Positions 17,485-28,109 of a DNA stretch of 62,373 bases are shown piece after piece. The notes under the pieces are model-generated. The model had not been told where the DNA came from. It ran no database searches and worked only from the letters and a program-made list of their open reading frames with translations. The number at the start of each line of letters is the position of its first letter. Within the stretch, counting starts at the first letter, position 1. Source of the DNA: Phycisphaerales bacterium UBA2402. Its GTDB lineage: Bacteria > Planctomycetota > Phycisphaerae > Phycisphaerales > UBA1924. The position numbers and the translations under genes are program-made. The DNA lies in NCBI GenBank assembly GCA_002343715.1, contig DDSA01000081.1, positions 1 to 62,373 of the forward strand. The letters are read 5' to 3'.

Positions 17485-18960
17485 TCAGAGCATCCGAGAG
17501 ATCAACCATCCGATCGCCAGCGCGCTCCCCGTCGAAACCAGACCCGGTCTCATGAAACTGTGGTTGAGCACGTACTTGCCGATGCGGGTCGTCCCGGTGG
17601 AATCAAAGTTCACCGCGGCCACGATCGTGCCGTAGGTCGGCAGAAAGAAATACCCGTTGACCGCGGGGAAAAAGGCGATCAACGCGCCCACAGGCATCCC
17701 GAGCGCTATACCCACCGGCATAAGCGCCGCCACAGTCGCCGCCTGGCTAAAAAGCAACACCGACAGCGTGAACAAACCGATGGCGAAGATCCATGGGTGG
17801 GCCTTGACCACGCCTTCGATCCCGCCGATGATCGTTTCCCGATTGCCCTCGAAGAAACAACTTCCCATCCATCCCAGACCCACGATCGAGATCACCGCCA
17901 CCACGCCGGCGGTGCCGATGCCGCTTTTGACCGCTTCGGTAGGTTTCGCGCCGAAAGCCAGCATCATGATACCCGCCGCGGCGTACATCACAACCTGAAT
18001 CAGCACCGTCATCGAGATCGGCTCGCGCACGCCCGCTTTCGCGGTTCGAATCTTCTCGACACCCTCGGCGATCTGATCGAGTGTAAAGGTTCGTGTTCCC
18101 GGCTCCGAGTCTCGGAGTTTGTCCAGGGTGTTGACGAGTTGATCGGTCGAAACGGTCTTGGGGGGCGTGGGCGGCACCACGACGCTGGGGCGGACGGCCG
18201 GGAACATGCCGAACGTCACGATGGCCGCCGCCGCGATGAGAAAGACGGCGACCGATCCCACCGCGTTTCGATGTTCCGTTCCCGACAAGGTACGAGCCGG
18301 CGCGGGGGGCGAGGAGAGTCCGGACGCCAGGCGTTTCTGGTATTCGGGATCATCCTTCAGGTCCTTTCCCATGCGACAGACACTGAAGGCCCCGATCATG
18401 CATCCAAGAAAGGTCGAGGGAACGCAGATGAGCAGGATGTGCTTGAGGGTGACTTCCTGACCATTGATCGTGAGACCCGATGTGGCGAACAAGGCAAGCA
18501 ATCCCGCCGTTGCAGCGGCCAGCGGACTCGCCGTGATGGCCTGCTGGCTCGCGATCACGCTGATGGACATCGGCCGTTCGGGTCGGATGCCCGCTTTCCG
18601 TGCCACCTCGGCGATCACAGGAAGAATCGCGTACGCGACGTGACCGGTTCCCGAGCAGAATGTAAAGAGGTACGCCACGGCCGGCGCGACGAATGTGATG
18701 TATTGCGGCTTGGCACGGAGCGCCTTTTCGGCCAATGCCACGAGAAGTTCCATCCCGCCGGCCGCCTGCATCGTCGCGGCGGCGGTCACCACGGCGAGGA
18801 TGATGGCCAAGACCTGCCCCGGCGGCGAGGACGGTGGAAGGCCGAACCCGAAGACCAGCACGGCAAGCCCGAGGCCGGCGATCGTTCCTAACCCGGCGCC
18901 GCCGATGCGGGCACCGATGAATATCGCCAGCAGGACCACGAGAAGTTCCATCCACATCAC
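17485..18960 (-). CDS. Anaerobic C4-dicarboxylate transporter, DcuA/DcuB type
   Basis: 491 residues, longer than typical DcuA/B (about 430-445). Around 12 hydrophobic segments. Family hallmarks: MELLVVLLAIFIGARIGG at the N-terminus, FCSGTGHVAYAILPVI, VIASQQAITASPLAAA and FFPAVNGYFFLPTYGT. The extra length is a hydrophilic insert of about 50 residues (roughly 260-315) between two membrane halves. Dcu proteins exchange aspartate, fumarate, succinate or malate across the inner membrane. GTG at 18960 has GGGAG 8 bases upstream; an ATG follows directly. It lies 33 bases after aspA: aspartate would be imported, deaminated to fumarate, and fumarate or succinate exported. Confidence 0.88.
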   Translation of the reverse strand: MMWMELLVVLLAIFIGARIGGAGLGTIAGLGLAVLVFGFGLPPSSPPGQVLAIILAVVTAAATMQAAGGMELLVALAEKALRAKPQYITFVAPAVAYLFTFCSGTGHVAYAILPVIAEVARKAGIRPERPMSISVIASQQAITASPLAAATAGLLALFATSGLTINGQEVTLKHILLICVPSTFLGCMIGAFSVCRMGKDLKDDPEYQKRLASGLSSPPAPARTLSGTEHRNAVGSVAVFLIAAAAIVTFGMFPAVRPSVVVPPTPPKTVSTDQLVNTLDKLRDSEPGTRTFTLDQIAEGVEKIRTAKAGVREPISMTVLIQVVMYAAAGIMMLAFGAKPTEAVKSGIGTAGVVAVISIVGLGWMGSCFFEGNRETIIGGIEGVVKAHPWIFAIGLFTLSVLLFSQAATVAALMPVGIALGMPVGALIAFFPAVNGYFFLPTYGTIVAAVNFDSTGTTRIGKYVLNHSFMRPGLVSTGSALAIGWLISRML

Positions 18961-18993
18961 GTCAAGATCTCCCGGCCAGGGATTAAAATCTGT

Positions 18994-20418
<1,425 letters not shown>

Positions 20419-20462
20419 TCAACACCTCCTGGCTACGGCATCGAACACGCACGTACACCCGC

Positions 20463-20468
20463 ACTATA
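20463..20468 (-). promoter_or_regulatory. Candidate -10 box of the aspA operon
   Basis: On the minus strand TGTATAGT lies 45 bases before the aspA ATG. A TG dinucleotide directly precedes the TATAGT hexamer. The -35 region (TTACTC with a 17-base spacer) is weak, as expected if an activator is needed. Confidence 0.4.
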
Positions 20469-20545
20469 CACCAGAGATTGCTCGGGAGTAAGATATTAAG
20501 TTGTAACGACGACTTCATTCAGCTTCACCTCACGAACGAACACGG

Positions 20546-20565
20546 TTAGATGTCTGCAAATCTAA
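20546..20565. promoter_or_regulatory. Palindrome upstream of aspA, possible operator
   Basis: TTAGAT, 8 bases, ATCTAA: perfect 6-bp arms in the most AT-rich stretch of the gap between the small receiver-like gene and aspA. It lies about 80 bases upstream of the candidate -10 box. It does not match the classic FNR or CRP half-sites. Confidence 0.35.
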
Positions 20566-20596
20566 GAGTTCTACGGCGCTACGCCTTGACGGGTCA

Positions 20597-20965
20597 CTAT
20601 GAACGAGCGTCGAGGGCCAACAAGAGTCGTTCCAGCTCTCGGTCGAATGCACCACGGGTCATGACCGTGTCGGCACCCGCCTCGCCCGCTCGCTTGAGCA
20701 ACTGATGATCGATATGAGGGCCCCAGGCGACGACCGCGATTCCACGACGGCGATCATCCGCTTCCGGTCCACGAAGGAAGGTGATGAGATCGATCGCCTC
20801 ATCACCTTTGTCGAGATCAACCAGCAACGCCTTCACGTGGCAATCCCCCAATCTCGCTTCCAGCATCTCTCGCGTCCGGGCCGGACGGCACGGCACCTTC
20901 AGGGCATCGGCGACCGCCTTGATACGCGAGGCCCAGATCAGATCCGCCGCGGCGTACAGGATCAA
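20597..20965 (-). CDS. Small receiver-like protein, function unknown
   Basis: 122 residues from TTG at 20965, chosen because AAGGAGG lies 6 bases upstream and one base separates it from the fucosidase stop (20967); the frame is open to 21007. The sequence MILYAAADLIWASRIKAVADAL, then ALLVDLDKG, GIAVVAWGPHIDHQ and AGADTVMTRGAF follows the alternating beta/alpha plan of a CheY-like receiver. However, the first acidic pair is replaced by AAAD, and Asp in VDLDKG may be the former phosphosite; the usual Lys is not clear. It is therefore a degenerate or phosphorylation-independent receiver fold at best. Translational coupling to a secreted fucosidase is unexpected. Confidence 0.6.
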   Translation of the reverse strand: MILYAAADLIWASRIKAVADALKVPCRPARTREMLEARLGDCHVKALLVDLDKGDEAIDLITFLRGPEADDRRRGIAVVAWGPHIDHQLLKRAGEAGADTVMTRGAFDRELERLLLALDARS

Positions 20966-20966
20966 C

Positions 20967-23021
20967 TCACTCCTCCTTCCCCGAGTGCCAGATCGCTCCC
21001 GCGTCAATCGGCGCCTTCTTCCCGTTCGGTTTGGTCATGTAGACTTTCAGGTCGTAGCCTCCGGAGTTCTCGAAAAACGATACCGTGATGGGGTGCAAGC
21101 CGGCCTCGAGAGCGATGTCGCCGCTGCGCTCGCGGAAACTGTGCGGCTCATCGTTGTTGACCACCAGCGTATCGCCGATCCAGAGGGCGCTCCCGTCGTC
21201 GGACGCGGCATGAAATCGGTACACGCCTGTGATGGGCACTCGAACGAATCCTCGATACCGATACGCGAAGTTCGACGGAACTCGGTTCCCCGAGATGTCA
21301 AAGGCGGCCACGACCGACAGCCCCGCGGGGGACGTCCGGGCGAGATCGTTCACGGACTTGAACTCGCCCTCGAAATACTCGCGGCGAAGACCGGGGCGCA
21401 GAGATTCTTCGGCGATCATGTCGGCCTTCCTCGGAACAACCTGCTCGAACGTCTCCGCCGCTACTGGACTGACTCGCTCACCATCACGGAACGCCGCGGC
21501 CTTGAGCGTGCCCGAAGTTCCGAGCATTACGCTGTTCCCGTGGGTCGAGTTCATGGTCGGCTCGGAACCATCGGTGGTGTAACGAATCTCCACATTGGTT
21601 TGTGGAGAAGTAATCGTCGTTTGGATGTTGTCGATAAACACGCGTGACGGCGCGGAAATCGTCGGCGCGATCCCCACATCCGCCTTGCCCGGAAGGTCCA
21701 GCACGATGACCGAGTTGATCAGATTCGGCGGATCGGGGGGACCGTAGATCACCAGGTCAACCCCGCTGCGGTGGACCGACGCTTTCCGGAGTCCGTCCTC
21801 ACCGAGGATGTGCGCCGAACGAGGCTTGTTCAGCAGGCCGGGGACCACCAACCCGCGTTCTCCCGGCCAATCAAAGACATGGAGATACAGACGCGTATCC
21901 CCTCCCGGCATGGGTTTCTGCGTCGCCGTGCCCCATGGAAGGGACGGGAACGGGCTGGCGCTGGTGCCGTAAATCGACTCACCGTGCGTCCTCATCCAGC
22001 GACCCATCTCGGCGAGTCGTGCCAGGCTTTCCGGCGGGATCCGGCCGTCCGCCATTGGTCCGACATTCAAAAGGAAGTTCCCACCCTTGCCGGTGATGTC
22101 GGCCAGATTCCTGATCAGCGTTGCGGTACTCTTGTAGTTCTTGTCCGCGGCGTTGTAGCCCCAGTGCCCGTTCATGGTCATGCACGTTTCCCATGGGATA
22201 TCCGCGATCACCCGGTCGGGAATCGTCTGCTCCGGTGTGCCGTAATCGCCCAGCATCCCGCTCTCGCGGTCCATGCCCCAGTCGCCACCGCCCCGTCCCA
22301 CGCGTGAGTTGATGATGATGTTGGGCTGTAGCCCGCGTACATACGCGTACAGGTCACGCCCCCGCTCGTCCGACCAGTGGTGCTCCCACTGGCCATCGAA
22401 CCAGAGCACGCCGATCTCTCCGTAGTTGGTCAGCAGTTCCTTGAGTTGCGCCTTCATATAGGCGACGTAGCGGTCGTAGTCGGCGTTCTCGGTGGGACGG
22501 TCCTTCTCCCAGTCACGCCGCGGGGTGTAATCCGGGTGATGCCAGTCCATGATGGAGTAGTACCAGCAGATCTTCAGGCCGTGCGACCGGCAGGCGTCGG
22601 CCAGTTCCTTCATGATGTCGCGTTTGAAGGGCGTGCTCATCACGTCCCACTCCGTCTCGGCGCTGTCAAACAGGCAGAAACCGTCGTGGTGCTTGGTCGT
22701 GATGACGATGTACTTCATCCCCGCGTCCGCCGCGGCCCTCGCGACAGCGTCGGCGTCAAAGTGAACGGGGTTGAACTTCTCACGCAGAGTCTCGTACTCC
22801 GCCAGTGGGATCTTCGCCGAAGAGCGGATCCACTCACCGTAGTCGGAGCGATCACCCCACACGCCCGCGGGGATCGCGTACAGACCCCAGTGGATAAACA
22901 TGCCGAGCCGCGCATCCTGCCACCAATCCAGCCGGCTATCCGGGGAGGAAGACTGCCCCGCCGCGAACGTGGTGGACAAGCCAATCGGAAGAGCGCATGC
23001 CAGATGAAGTAAGCGTTTCAT
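20967..23021 (-). CDS. Secreted alpha-L-fucosidase (GH29) with PA14-type domain
   Basis: 684 residues from ATG 23021, which begins a signal peptide (MKRLLHLACALPIGLSTTFA); the frame is open 10 codons further. The GH29 barrel (about 30-340) has LDWWQDARLGMFIHWG, YIVITTKHHDGFCLF and GVLWFDGQWE, whose Asp (about 209) is the family nucleophile. A chitobiase-C-like segment follows (about 430-500: ITSPQTNVEIRYTTDGSEPT), then a PA14-like sugar-binding domain (about 530-675: YRFHAASDDGSALWIGD). It should release fucose from algal or host glycans outside the cytoplasm. No fucose catabolic genes or sulfatases are adjacent. Upstream ribosome binding is weak. The stop is one base from a small receiver-like gene. 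Confidence 0.9.
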   Translation of the reverse strand: MKRLLHLACALPIGLSTTFAAGQSSSPDSRLDWWQDARLGMFIHWGLYAIPAGVWGDRSDYGEWIRSSAKIPLAEYETLREKFNPVHFDADAVARAAADAGMKYIVITTKHHDGFCLFDSAETEWDVMSTPFKRDIMKELADACRSHGLKICWYYSIMDWHHPDYTPRRDWEKDRPTENADYDRYVAYMKAQLKELLTNYGEIGVLWFDGQWEHHWSDERGRDLYAYVRGLQPNIIINSRVGRGGGDWGMDRESGMLGDYGTPEQTIPDRVIADIPWETCMTMNGHWGYNAADKNYKSTATLIRNLADITGKGGNFLLNVGPMADGRIPPESLARLAEMGRWMRTHGESIYGTSASPFPSLPWGTATQKPMPGGDTRLYLHVFDWPGERGLVVPGLLNKPRSAHILGEDGLRKASVHRSGVDLVIYGPPDPPNLINSVIVLDLPGKADVGIAPTISAPSRVFIDNIQTTITSPQTNVEIRYTTDGSEPTMNSTHGNSVMLGTSGTLKAAAFRDGERVSPVAAETFEQVVPRKADMIAEESLRPGLRREYFEGEFKSVNDLARTSPAGLSVVAAFDISGNRVPSNFAYRYRGFVRVPITGVYRFHAASDDGSALWIGDTLVVNNDEPHSFRERSGDIALEAGLHPITVSFFENSGGYDLKVYMTKPNGKKAPIDAGAIWHSGKEE

Positions 23022-23093
23022 GGGAGTTCTCGGCGAAGCTGATCGGCGCATTCTGTGAGCAGCGTACGCGCTCCGAAGTGTCCGGCACGAAGA

Positions 23094-23768
23094 TTACCCC
23101 GGAGTCGGGGTTCCGCAGACTCGGGCGATGCGCCACACCACGCCCGACCCGAACCATGCCAGAATTACCGCCGCGTACACATCGGTCACAAAGTGTGCCC
23201 CGGCGAGGAGGCGTACCGCTCCACATCCCGCGGCGATGACCAACGCCAGTACCCCGACCCCCCGGTGATACCTCCATAGGAGGAACGCGGCCCCGAAGGC
23301 CACCGCGGTGTGGCTGCTGGCGAATCCGATGCCCGGCCCTCCTCCGGTTTCGTCGATCCAATCGAAGACGTAACCGCCGCCGTTCTCGACACTCGGCCGA
23401 TGCCGGAGAAAAATCCCTTTGCAGATTTCCGCGAGAACACCGGACAGCAATGCAGCGAGCGGGACCGACCACGCGAGCGCCCGTTGGGTCAGCGGTCTGC
23501 CTCTGGCCACGCACCCGCAACCCGCATCGCCCGACCTGGCCCAAAGCAGCCCCAGCCCGATCGCCACCCACATCGGCACGAATCCGGCGAGGCGGAATGC
23601 CTGCTCCCAATCCCGGTTCTCACTTCGGTCCCACTCGAGGTCCGCGATCATGACATACAGCCTCTGATCCAACAATGTGCAGATCAGGAAGCCCGATGCC
23701 ACAACCAGACACACCCACATAGCGCGGTGGCGAAAGAGTCGGCGTTCATAAGGAGTGAGGTAATTCAC
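23094..23768 (-). CDS. PAP2-family membrane phosphatase
   Basis: 224 residues from GTG 23768 (TTG 23777 also possible); the open frame to 24023 overlaps the upstream transferase and is not used. About six membrane segments. Acid-phosphatase motifs: KGIFLRHRP (K-x6-RP), GFASSHTAVAFG (the PSGH position reads ASSH) and VRLLAGAHFVTD (R-x5-H-x3-D). Such enzymes dephosphorylate undecaprenyl pyrophosphate, lipid A or phosphatidic acid at the periplasmic face. It lies 17 bases after a GT39-type transferase, which suggests a role in recycling the lipid carrier of a glycan pathway. The altered second motif may reduce or shift activity. Confidence 0.85.
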   Translation of the reverse strand: MNYLTPYERRLFRHRAMWVCLVVASGFLICTLLDQRLYVMIADLEWDRSENRDWEQAFRLAGFVPMWVAIGLGLLWARSGDAGCGCVARGRPLTQRALAWSVPLAALLSGVLAEICKGIFLRHRPSVENGGGYVFDWIDETGGGPGIGFASSHTAVAFGAAFLLWRYHRGVGVLALVIAAGCGAVRLLAGAHFVTDVYAAVILAWFGSGVVWRIARVCGTPTPG

Positions 23769-23785
23769 GCGGGTCAAACTTAGGG

Positions 23786-25399
23786 CTACTCTCGAACCCT
23801 TCGACTGGTCCGGGAGCCCGGATCGAAGGGAATGCCTCCCCTCGGAAACCCGAGAAAGCCATACCCGCGGAAGGCGGGTCGATCGGACTTGCCTTCCGCG
23901 CGCAGCAGCCCGACCTGTTCGACACGCTGAAACACCGCCGCCCAGTCCTCCAACGTTGCTCCGAAGAGGATGGCAGGTCGCCCTCGGAGCTGGAGTGCTC
24001 GACGAAGGTCTGTCTCTTCCCAATAGTCATATTGCACGGGTCTGCCTCCGAGCATCAGACTGCTGGAGCAGTAGACCGTGGGCCTCCCGGGGAGGTAATA
24101 CGCGAGTTGACTGGCACGGCCGTAATGCATGGCGAGGATGAATGGCTCGCGCCCTGTTTCGGCGCGTAGACTCTCGGCGAGCTCGTGGGTGTGTTGGGCG
24201 AGCACATCGGCCCCCATGAACCTGTGCAGGGGCACGAAACGGCCGATGCCGGGCAGTTTCGCAACTCGGTCAAGCCCCGCCAGCGACAGCGCGGTGATGA
24301 CCCCCATGACGATCGAGGCTCGCCACCAGTGTTTCGTGAACCGGGTCGGGTTGTCCGCGACACGCCACGCCGCCAGCGGGAGCAGCGTCAAATAGCCCGC
24401 GAGCGGCCAGTTGCCTTCGGGCCGCGTGAACAGACTGACAATCAGGTACACAAGGAGCGTCGGTGCCGCTCCGGAGAGCAGATACACCTCGGCGGATCGG
24501 CGAGCTGCGCATGTTCGTCCACGCGTCGCCGCCCATCCCTGCGCGAGCGCGAGTGCCAGGACCGGCCCCCACAACGCGGCCTGCGCTCCGATGTATTCCG
24601 GCATCCATCGGAGACTCATCCACTCCTTCGGCGGTGTGCGGGGAACGTACACATCGCCTCCTTGCATGCCCAGATGCCCGAGCAGGTGCCTGAACGTCGG
24701 CCAGTCGTTCGCTGTGTTCCACGCCGCGATCGGAGAAACCGCCGCGGCGAAGAGCGCCGCAGACATCCACCACCACTTCGCGGAAGCCGGCCGACCACCC
24801 CGAGTCTTCCATGCGTACCACACGAGTCCCGGCAGCGCGAGCAACGCCGTGTACTTGAACAGGACGCCGATCCCCAGCGCCGCCCCGACCAGGATCAAAT
24901 ACGAGGGAGTACCTCGTCCGAGCGCCCGCCACCCTGCCCACATCGCCACCGCCCAGCAGGCGCTGTACGGCCCGTCGATCGTCATCATCAGTCCCGTTGC
25001 CTGCAGAATCGGCGGCAGAAGGCACGCCACGGCGGCCAGAAAACCGACCCGCCATCGACCCGATATGTCCGCCGCCAACCCGGCCACCGCCAGGCCCATG
25101 ATGAAGGAGGCCAGAACCGCGGGTGCTCGAATGGCCCATTCTTCTTCGCCGAGAACACGGGTGACGCCGGCGATCACCCAGGCCACGCCGGGGCCTTTCG
25201 TGTAGTAACTCCATTCCAGACGGCGGCTCCACTCCCAGTAGTGGGCCTCGTCCTCGATGAGAGTGTACGGACACGCCCAGATGAGATAGGCGATCCTCAG
25301 CACGGCCGCCGTCATGAGCAACACCACAGCGCCACGACGCCAACGTCCATCTTCGCATGGGTCCGTCCGCCGGTCCCGGGGATGTACATCGGCACTCAT
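23786..25399 (-). CDS. GT39/ArnT-like membrane glycosyltransferase
   Basis: 537 residues from ATG 25399; the open frame extends 29 codons upstream into LptF/G coding DNA. About 11 membrane segments. The first periplasmic loop has the catalytic acidic motif IEDEAHYWEW (about 47-56), as in ArnT and other dolichyl- or undecaprenyl-phosphate-sugar transferases, followed by YYTKGPGVAWVIA. It transfers a sugar from a lipid carrier to lipid A or another envelope acceptor. The gap to the LptF/G gene is 10 bases and to the PAP2 gene 17, so the three form an envelope-glycolipid operon. Sugar and acceptor are not predictable. Confidence 0.86.
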   Translation of the reverse strand: MSADVHPRDRRTDPCEDGRWRRGAVVLLMTAAVLRIAYLIWACPYTLIEDEAHYWEWSRRLEWSYYTKGPGVAWVIAGVTRVLGEEEWAIRAPAVLASFIMGLAVAGLAADISGRWRVGFLAAVACLLPPILQATGLMMTIDGPYSACWAVAMWAGWRALGRGTPSYLILVGAALGIGVLFKYTALLALPGLVWYAWKTRGGRPASAKWWWMSAALFAAAVSPIAAWNTANDWPTFRHLLGHLGMQGGDVYVPRTPPKEWMSLRWMPEYIGAQAALWGPVLALALAQGWAATRGRTCAARRSAEVYLLSGAAPTLLVYLIVSLFTRPEGNWPLAGYLTLLPLAAWRVADNPTRFTKHWWRASIVMGVITALSLAGLDRVAKLPGIGRFVPLHRFMGADVLAQHTHELAESLRAETGREPFILAMHYGRASQLAYYLPGRPTVYCSSSLMLGGRPVQYDYWEETDLRRALQLRGRPAILFGATLEDWAAVFQRVEQVGLLRAEGKSDRPAFRGYGFLGFPRGGIPFDPGSRTSRRVRE

Positions 25400-25409
25400 A
25401 GGCTCGCGT

Positions 25410-27113
25410 CTAATGTCTCGAGAGTATTCGATAGTTCCAAAGAACGTAGACCGCGAGGGCGACCACGCCGCCCCAAAGAAGCACAAGCCCGGCGGGTCCG
25501 GACTGCACCGTTGCCTGCTGACCGCCGCTCACCGTGACCACGCACACCACCGCGGGCAGGAATGAAAACAGGTAGACCACCAGCGGAGTCCGCCGCGAGA
25601 GACGCAGCGCCATCACAGCCCCGGTCAGCATCATCAACACCGCCGATACGGGTATGGCGATTCGCTCATTTCTCTTTGCCAGCACCTGTCGATGCACCGT
25701 ACGAACCGCAGTAGCCAAGTCTCGAACCGCCTCGGCGAGCCGTGCGTCGGGCTGGGTCAGCCCCGGATCTCTTCGCACCCTTTCAAGAAGCCGGGGCGCT
25801 GCCAGGCTCAGGAGTTCCGTCGAGGGATCTGCCGCGGGTGCCAATCCCGTAACGGCGTACGCCGGACGCCGAGTCGTGACCCGCCCTGCACTCGTTGAGT
25901 CGGTGACCGCGACATCTTCAAAGTCAACACGGAAGTTGTACCGGCGATTAAACCTCTCATCGCCCATCGACGGGATCAGCACTGCGCCAGTCGCTTCGAG
26001 TTCCGTCGGGGCGGGCTGCACAGAGCCTTCCGATGAACGACGGAAGAGCCATGCCAGCACTTTGCCGCTCGGCCCCGGCCGAAGGAGCCATCCTTTTCCA
26101 ACGTTGTCCATCCCGGCTGTCTCAATGGCGATGCGCCGTCCTTCGGTGTCGCGAAGCTCGATCCGCCCGGACTCACCCGCCGTAGATAGAAGATGGTTCA
26201 TCCCCAGGTGTTCGGCCGCGAGCATCGCCAGTTCCCTTCGGCGAATATCGACGCGTGTGATGCGTTCGGGCCGATCCACCAGCACGCGCAACTCTCCCCA
26301 GCGCATGAACTTCGGGCTTTCACGGAAGGCGTTGGGTACGGCCCAGGCAAGTTCGATACTCTCGTCCGATCGTCCCCGCCATTGCCCGCCGGCCACGCCG
26401 ATGTAGTTCGCGAGCCTCATGACTACGCGTGACTGGGGCTGTGGTCTTCCGCCCTGTTCCGCCTCTCCTTCCCAGGGGAAGAGCCAGATCCATCCCGATT
26501 CGCTCGTCACCTCGGTTTGTGGAAGGCCCGCCTTGTCACGCTCGATGGCGATGAACTTCCGCAGGATGAGAAGGTCCGTCGCCCCGCTGCCCTCGCCCGG
26601 ATCCACGAGCGATGCCGAATCCGCAAGGATCGACATACCGCCCGCCTCCACCGCTTTGCCGCGGTTGATCTCCTGCACGATCCACGCGGCGACATCACGA
26701 GTCACCATGTGCTCGAGTCTGCGCAGGAGCGAGGGATTGACCCATTCATTGAGGCATCCCAACACCACGCAAACCGCGATCCCCCCGCCCACCGCCGGCA
26801 TCAGAACCGCCCGATGCGATATGCCCCCGGCGTGGGCCGCGACCGCTTCATGGTCCGTCGCGAAGCGGTGATAGACCAATGTCGCCGCGAACCCTCCCGC
26901 GAAGGGCAAGGCGTACGAGAGCATCGGCGGGATCGCGTAGAGCACGAACTTGAGCAGGTCCGCGGCCTGCAGAAGCCCGTCCGTCATCGGCTTCACCGAT
27001 GCGGCAAACGCGATCACCGCCACCAGCACCGCCGCTGTGAGCGAGACGAGCCGGAGCAGTTCCGCGGTCAGGAACTTCCACAAGAGAATGGGTGAGCGTC
27101 GCCGCGTTTCCAT
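25410..27113 (-). CDS. LptF/LptG-family permease (lipopolysaccharide export)
   Basis: 567 residues, longer than LptF/G of proteobacteria (about 360). Three N-terminal membrane segments begin at about residue 18, with VKPMTDGLLQAADLLKFVLYAIPP and LSYALPFAGGFAATLVYHRF typical of the YjgP/YjgQ family. A large periplasmic jellyroll-type region (about 130-450) and three C-terminal segments (about 475-560) complete the layout. LptF and LptG form the membrane part of the LptB2FG exporter; only one member is present here and no lptB is nearby. The surrounding glycolipid genes support an envelope role. No strong ribosome binding site is seen. Confidence 0.82.
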   Translation of the reverse strand: METRRRSPILLWKFLTAELLRLVSLTAAVLVAVIAFAASVKPMTDGLLQAADLLKFVLYAIPPMLSYALPFAGGFAATLVYHRFATDHEAVAAHAGGISHRAVLMPAVGGGIAVCVVLGCLNEWVNPSLLRRLEHMVTRDVAAWIVQEINRGKAVEAGGMSILADSASLVDPGEGSGATDLLILRKFIAIERDKAGLPQTEVTSESGWIWLFPWEGEAEQGGRPQPQSRVVMRLANYIGVAGGQWRGRSDESIELAWAVPNAFRESPKFMRWGELRVLVDRPERITRVDIRRRELAMLAAEHLGMNHLLSTAGESGRIELRDTEGRRIAIETAGMDNVGKGWLLRPGPSGKVLAWLFRRSSEGSVQPAPTELEATGAVLIPSMGDERFNRRYNFRVDFEDVAVTDSTSAGRVTTRRPAYAVTGLAPAADPSTELLSLAAPRLLERVRRDPGLTQPDARLAEAVRDLATAVRTVHRQVLAKRNERIAIPVSAVLMMLTGAVMALRLSRRTPLVVYLFSFLPAVVCVVTVSGGQQATVQSGPAGLVLLWGGVVALAVYVLWNYRILSRH

Positions 27114-27158
27114 GCGAGGATAAACCGATGGTATCGACGCCGATCCAACCGACCTCGC

Positions 27159-28109
27159 TCAACCACGCGTCCAGCGTGCCGCGATAGCCGCGCCGATCGT
27201 TGATTCTTCTCCCGGGGGCCAGGAGACCAATGCCCGCCCTGTCTTCAACCAACGATGGCACGCCGATGCGAGACGCGCTCCACAGTCATCATCCGCGCGG
27301 ATCACGGCACCGGTGGGTACGCCCACTCCCGCAGCGTGCGGAATGACCACCGCGATCCCCAGCCTCGCCGCGTGCCGTACCAGCAACCTCGTGGCCAGCG
27401 TGATGCCGTTTGATGCGGGCGAGACAACCGCGAGATCCGCCGCGGGGAGCACACCCCACACCGGACATTCGAACGCCCGCACGCGTCGCACATACCCCTC
27501 TCGTGCGTGTCTCGCGACTCGGAACAATCCCTTTGCACCGGAGGGAAAGACTCCGACAACCGGTACACCTCCGACCGTCAGCATCCCGAGCATCTCTCCC
27601 ACGGGGTGGGCTTCCACTTCAGATGGCGGATCACCCAGAGCCAGCACAACGAACTCCGACTCATCACAACCGAGCATCGCCCGTGCCTGCGAGCGGGTGA
27701 TGGTCGCTCCGCCGAAATCTCTGATGCTGGGATACTCGGCGGTTTCCCCCGGTATCACCCGAGCAGAACAATCCATTCTCTCCACGTGTCGGATGGATGT
27801 CGCTTCCGCCAGTTCGGCCTCTTCCGGCCCGTAAACCTGGAGAGTGTCGTTCGCGTTCCAGGCGCGTGCAACCCGTGCGACCAGTCTGCCTAAACCCAGC
27901 GAACGCCCGAGCAATGTCCCCACGCTGCCGTGGCTGTGCAGGCCCATCGAATACGCACGACGCCGTGCCCGCTCGCCGCCGATGATCAACACGCGGTGTC
28001 TGAGTCCGGGCGCCGCGGCGATCGCGGCCGAACAGACCACCGCCTGCGCATCGCTCGCACCCCGCCCCGCGGGGTCCAGAACCGGTCGCACAAGGTGCAG
28101 GATCGTCAC
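27159..28109 (-). CDS. GT-B-like protein, possible glycosyltransferase
   Basis: 316 residues from GTG 28109, which overlaps the preceding lipoprotein stop in GTGA; the frame is open to 28178. Two Rossmann-like halves are suggested: ILHLVRPVLDPAGRGASDAQ with HRVLIIGGERAR, then FVVLALGDPPSEV, VVGVFPSG, ADLAVVSPASNG and GIAVVIPHAAGV. The second half resembles GT4 enzymes, but the usual E-x7-E element is absent, so catalysis is unproven. It sits between two lipoproteins and the LptF/G permease, in keeping with glycolipid assembly. An NAD- or nucleotide-binding protein of other function is possible. Confidence 0.55.
   Translation of the reverse strand: MTILHLVRPVLDPAGRGASDAQAVVCSAAIAAAPGLRHRVLIIGGERARRRAYSMGLHSHGSVGTLLGRSLGLGRLVARVARAWNANDTLQVYGPEEAELAEATSIRHVERMDCSARVIPGETAEYPSIRDFGGATITRSQARAMLGCDESEFVVLALGDPPSEVEAHPVGEMLGMLTVGGVPVVGVFPSGAKGLFRVARHAREGYVRRVRAFECPVWGVLPAADLAVVSPASNGITLATRLLVRHAARLGIAVVIPHAAGVGVPTGAVIRADDDCGARLASACHRWLKTGRALVSWPPGEESTIGAAIAARWTRG

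Noticed and set aside
17560..18891. 443-residue plus-strand open frame
   Set aside because: Antisense to the Dcu transporter; composition is Arg/His/Gly-rich as expected of the complement of membrane-protein codons.
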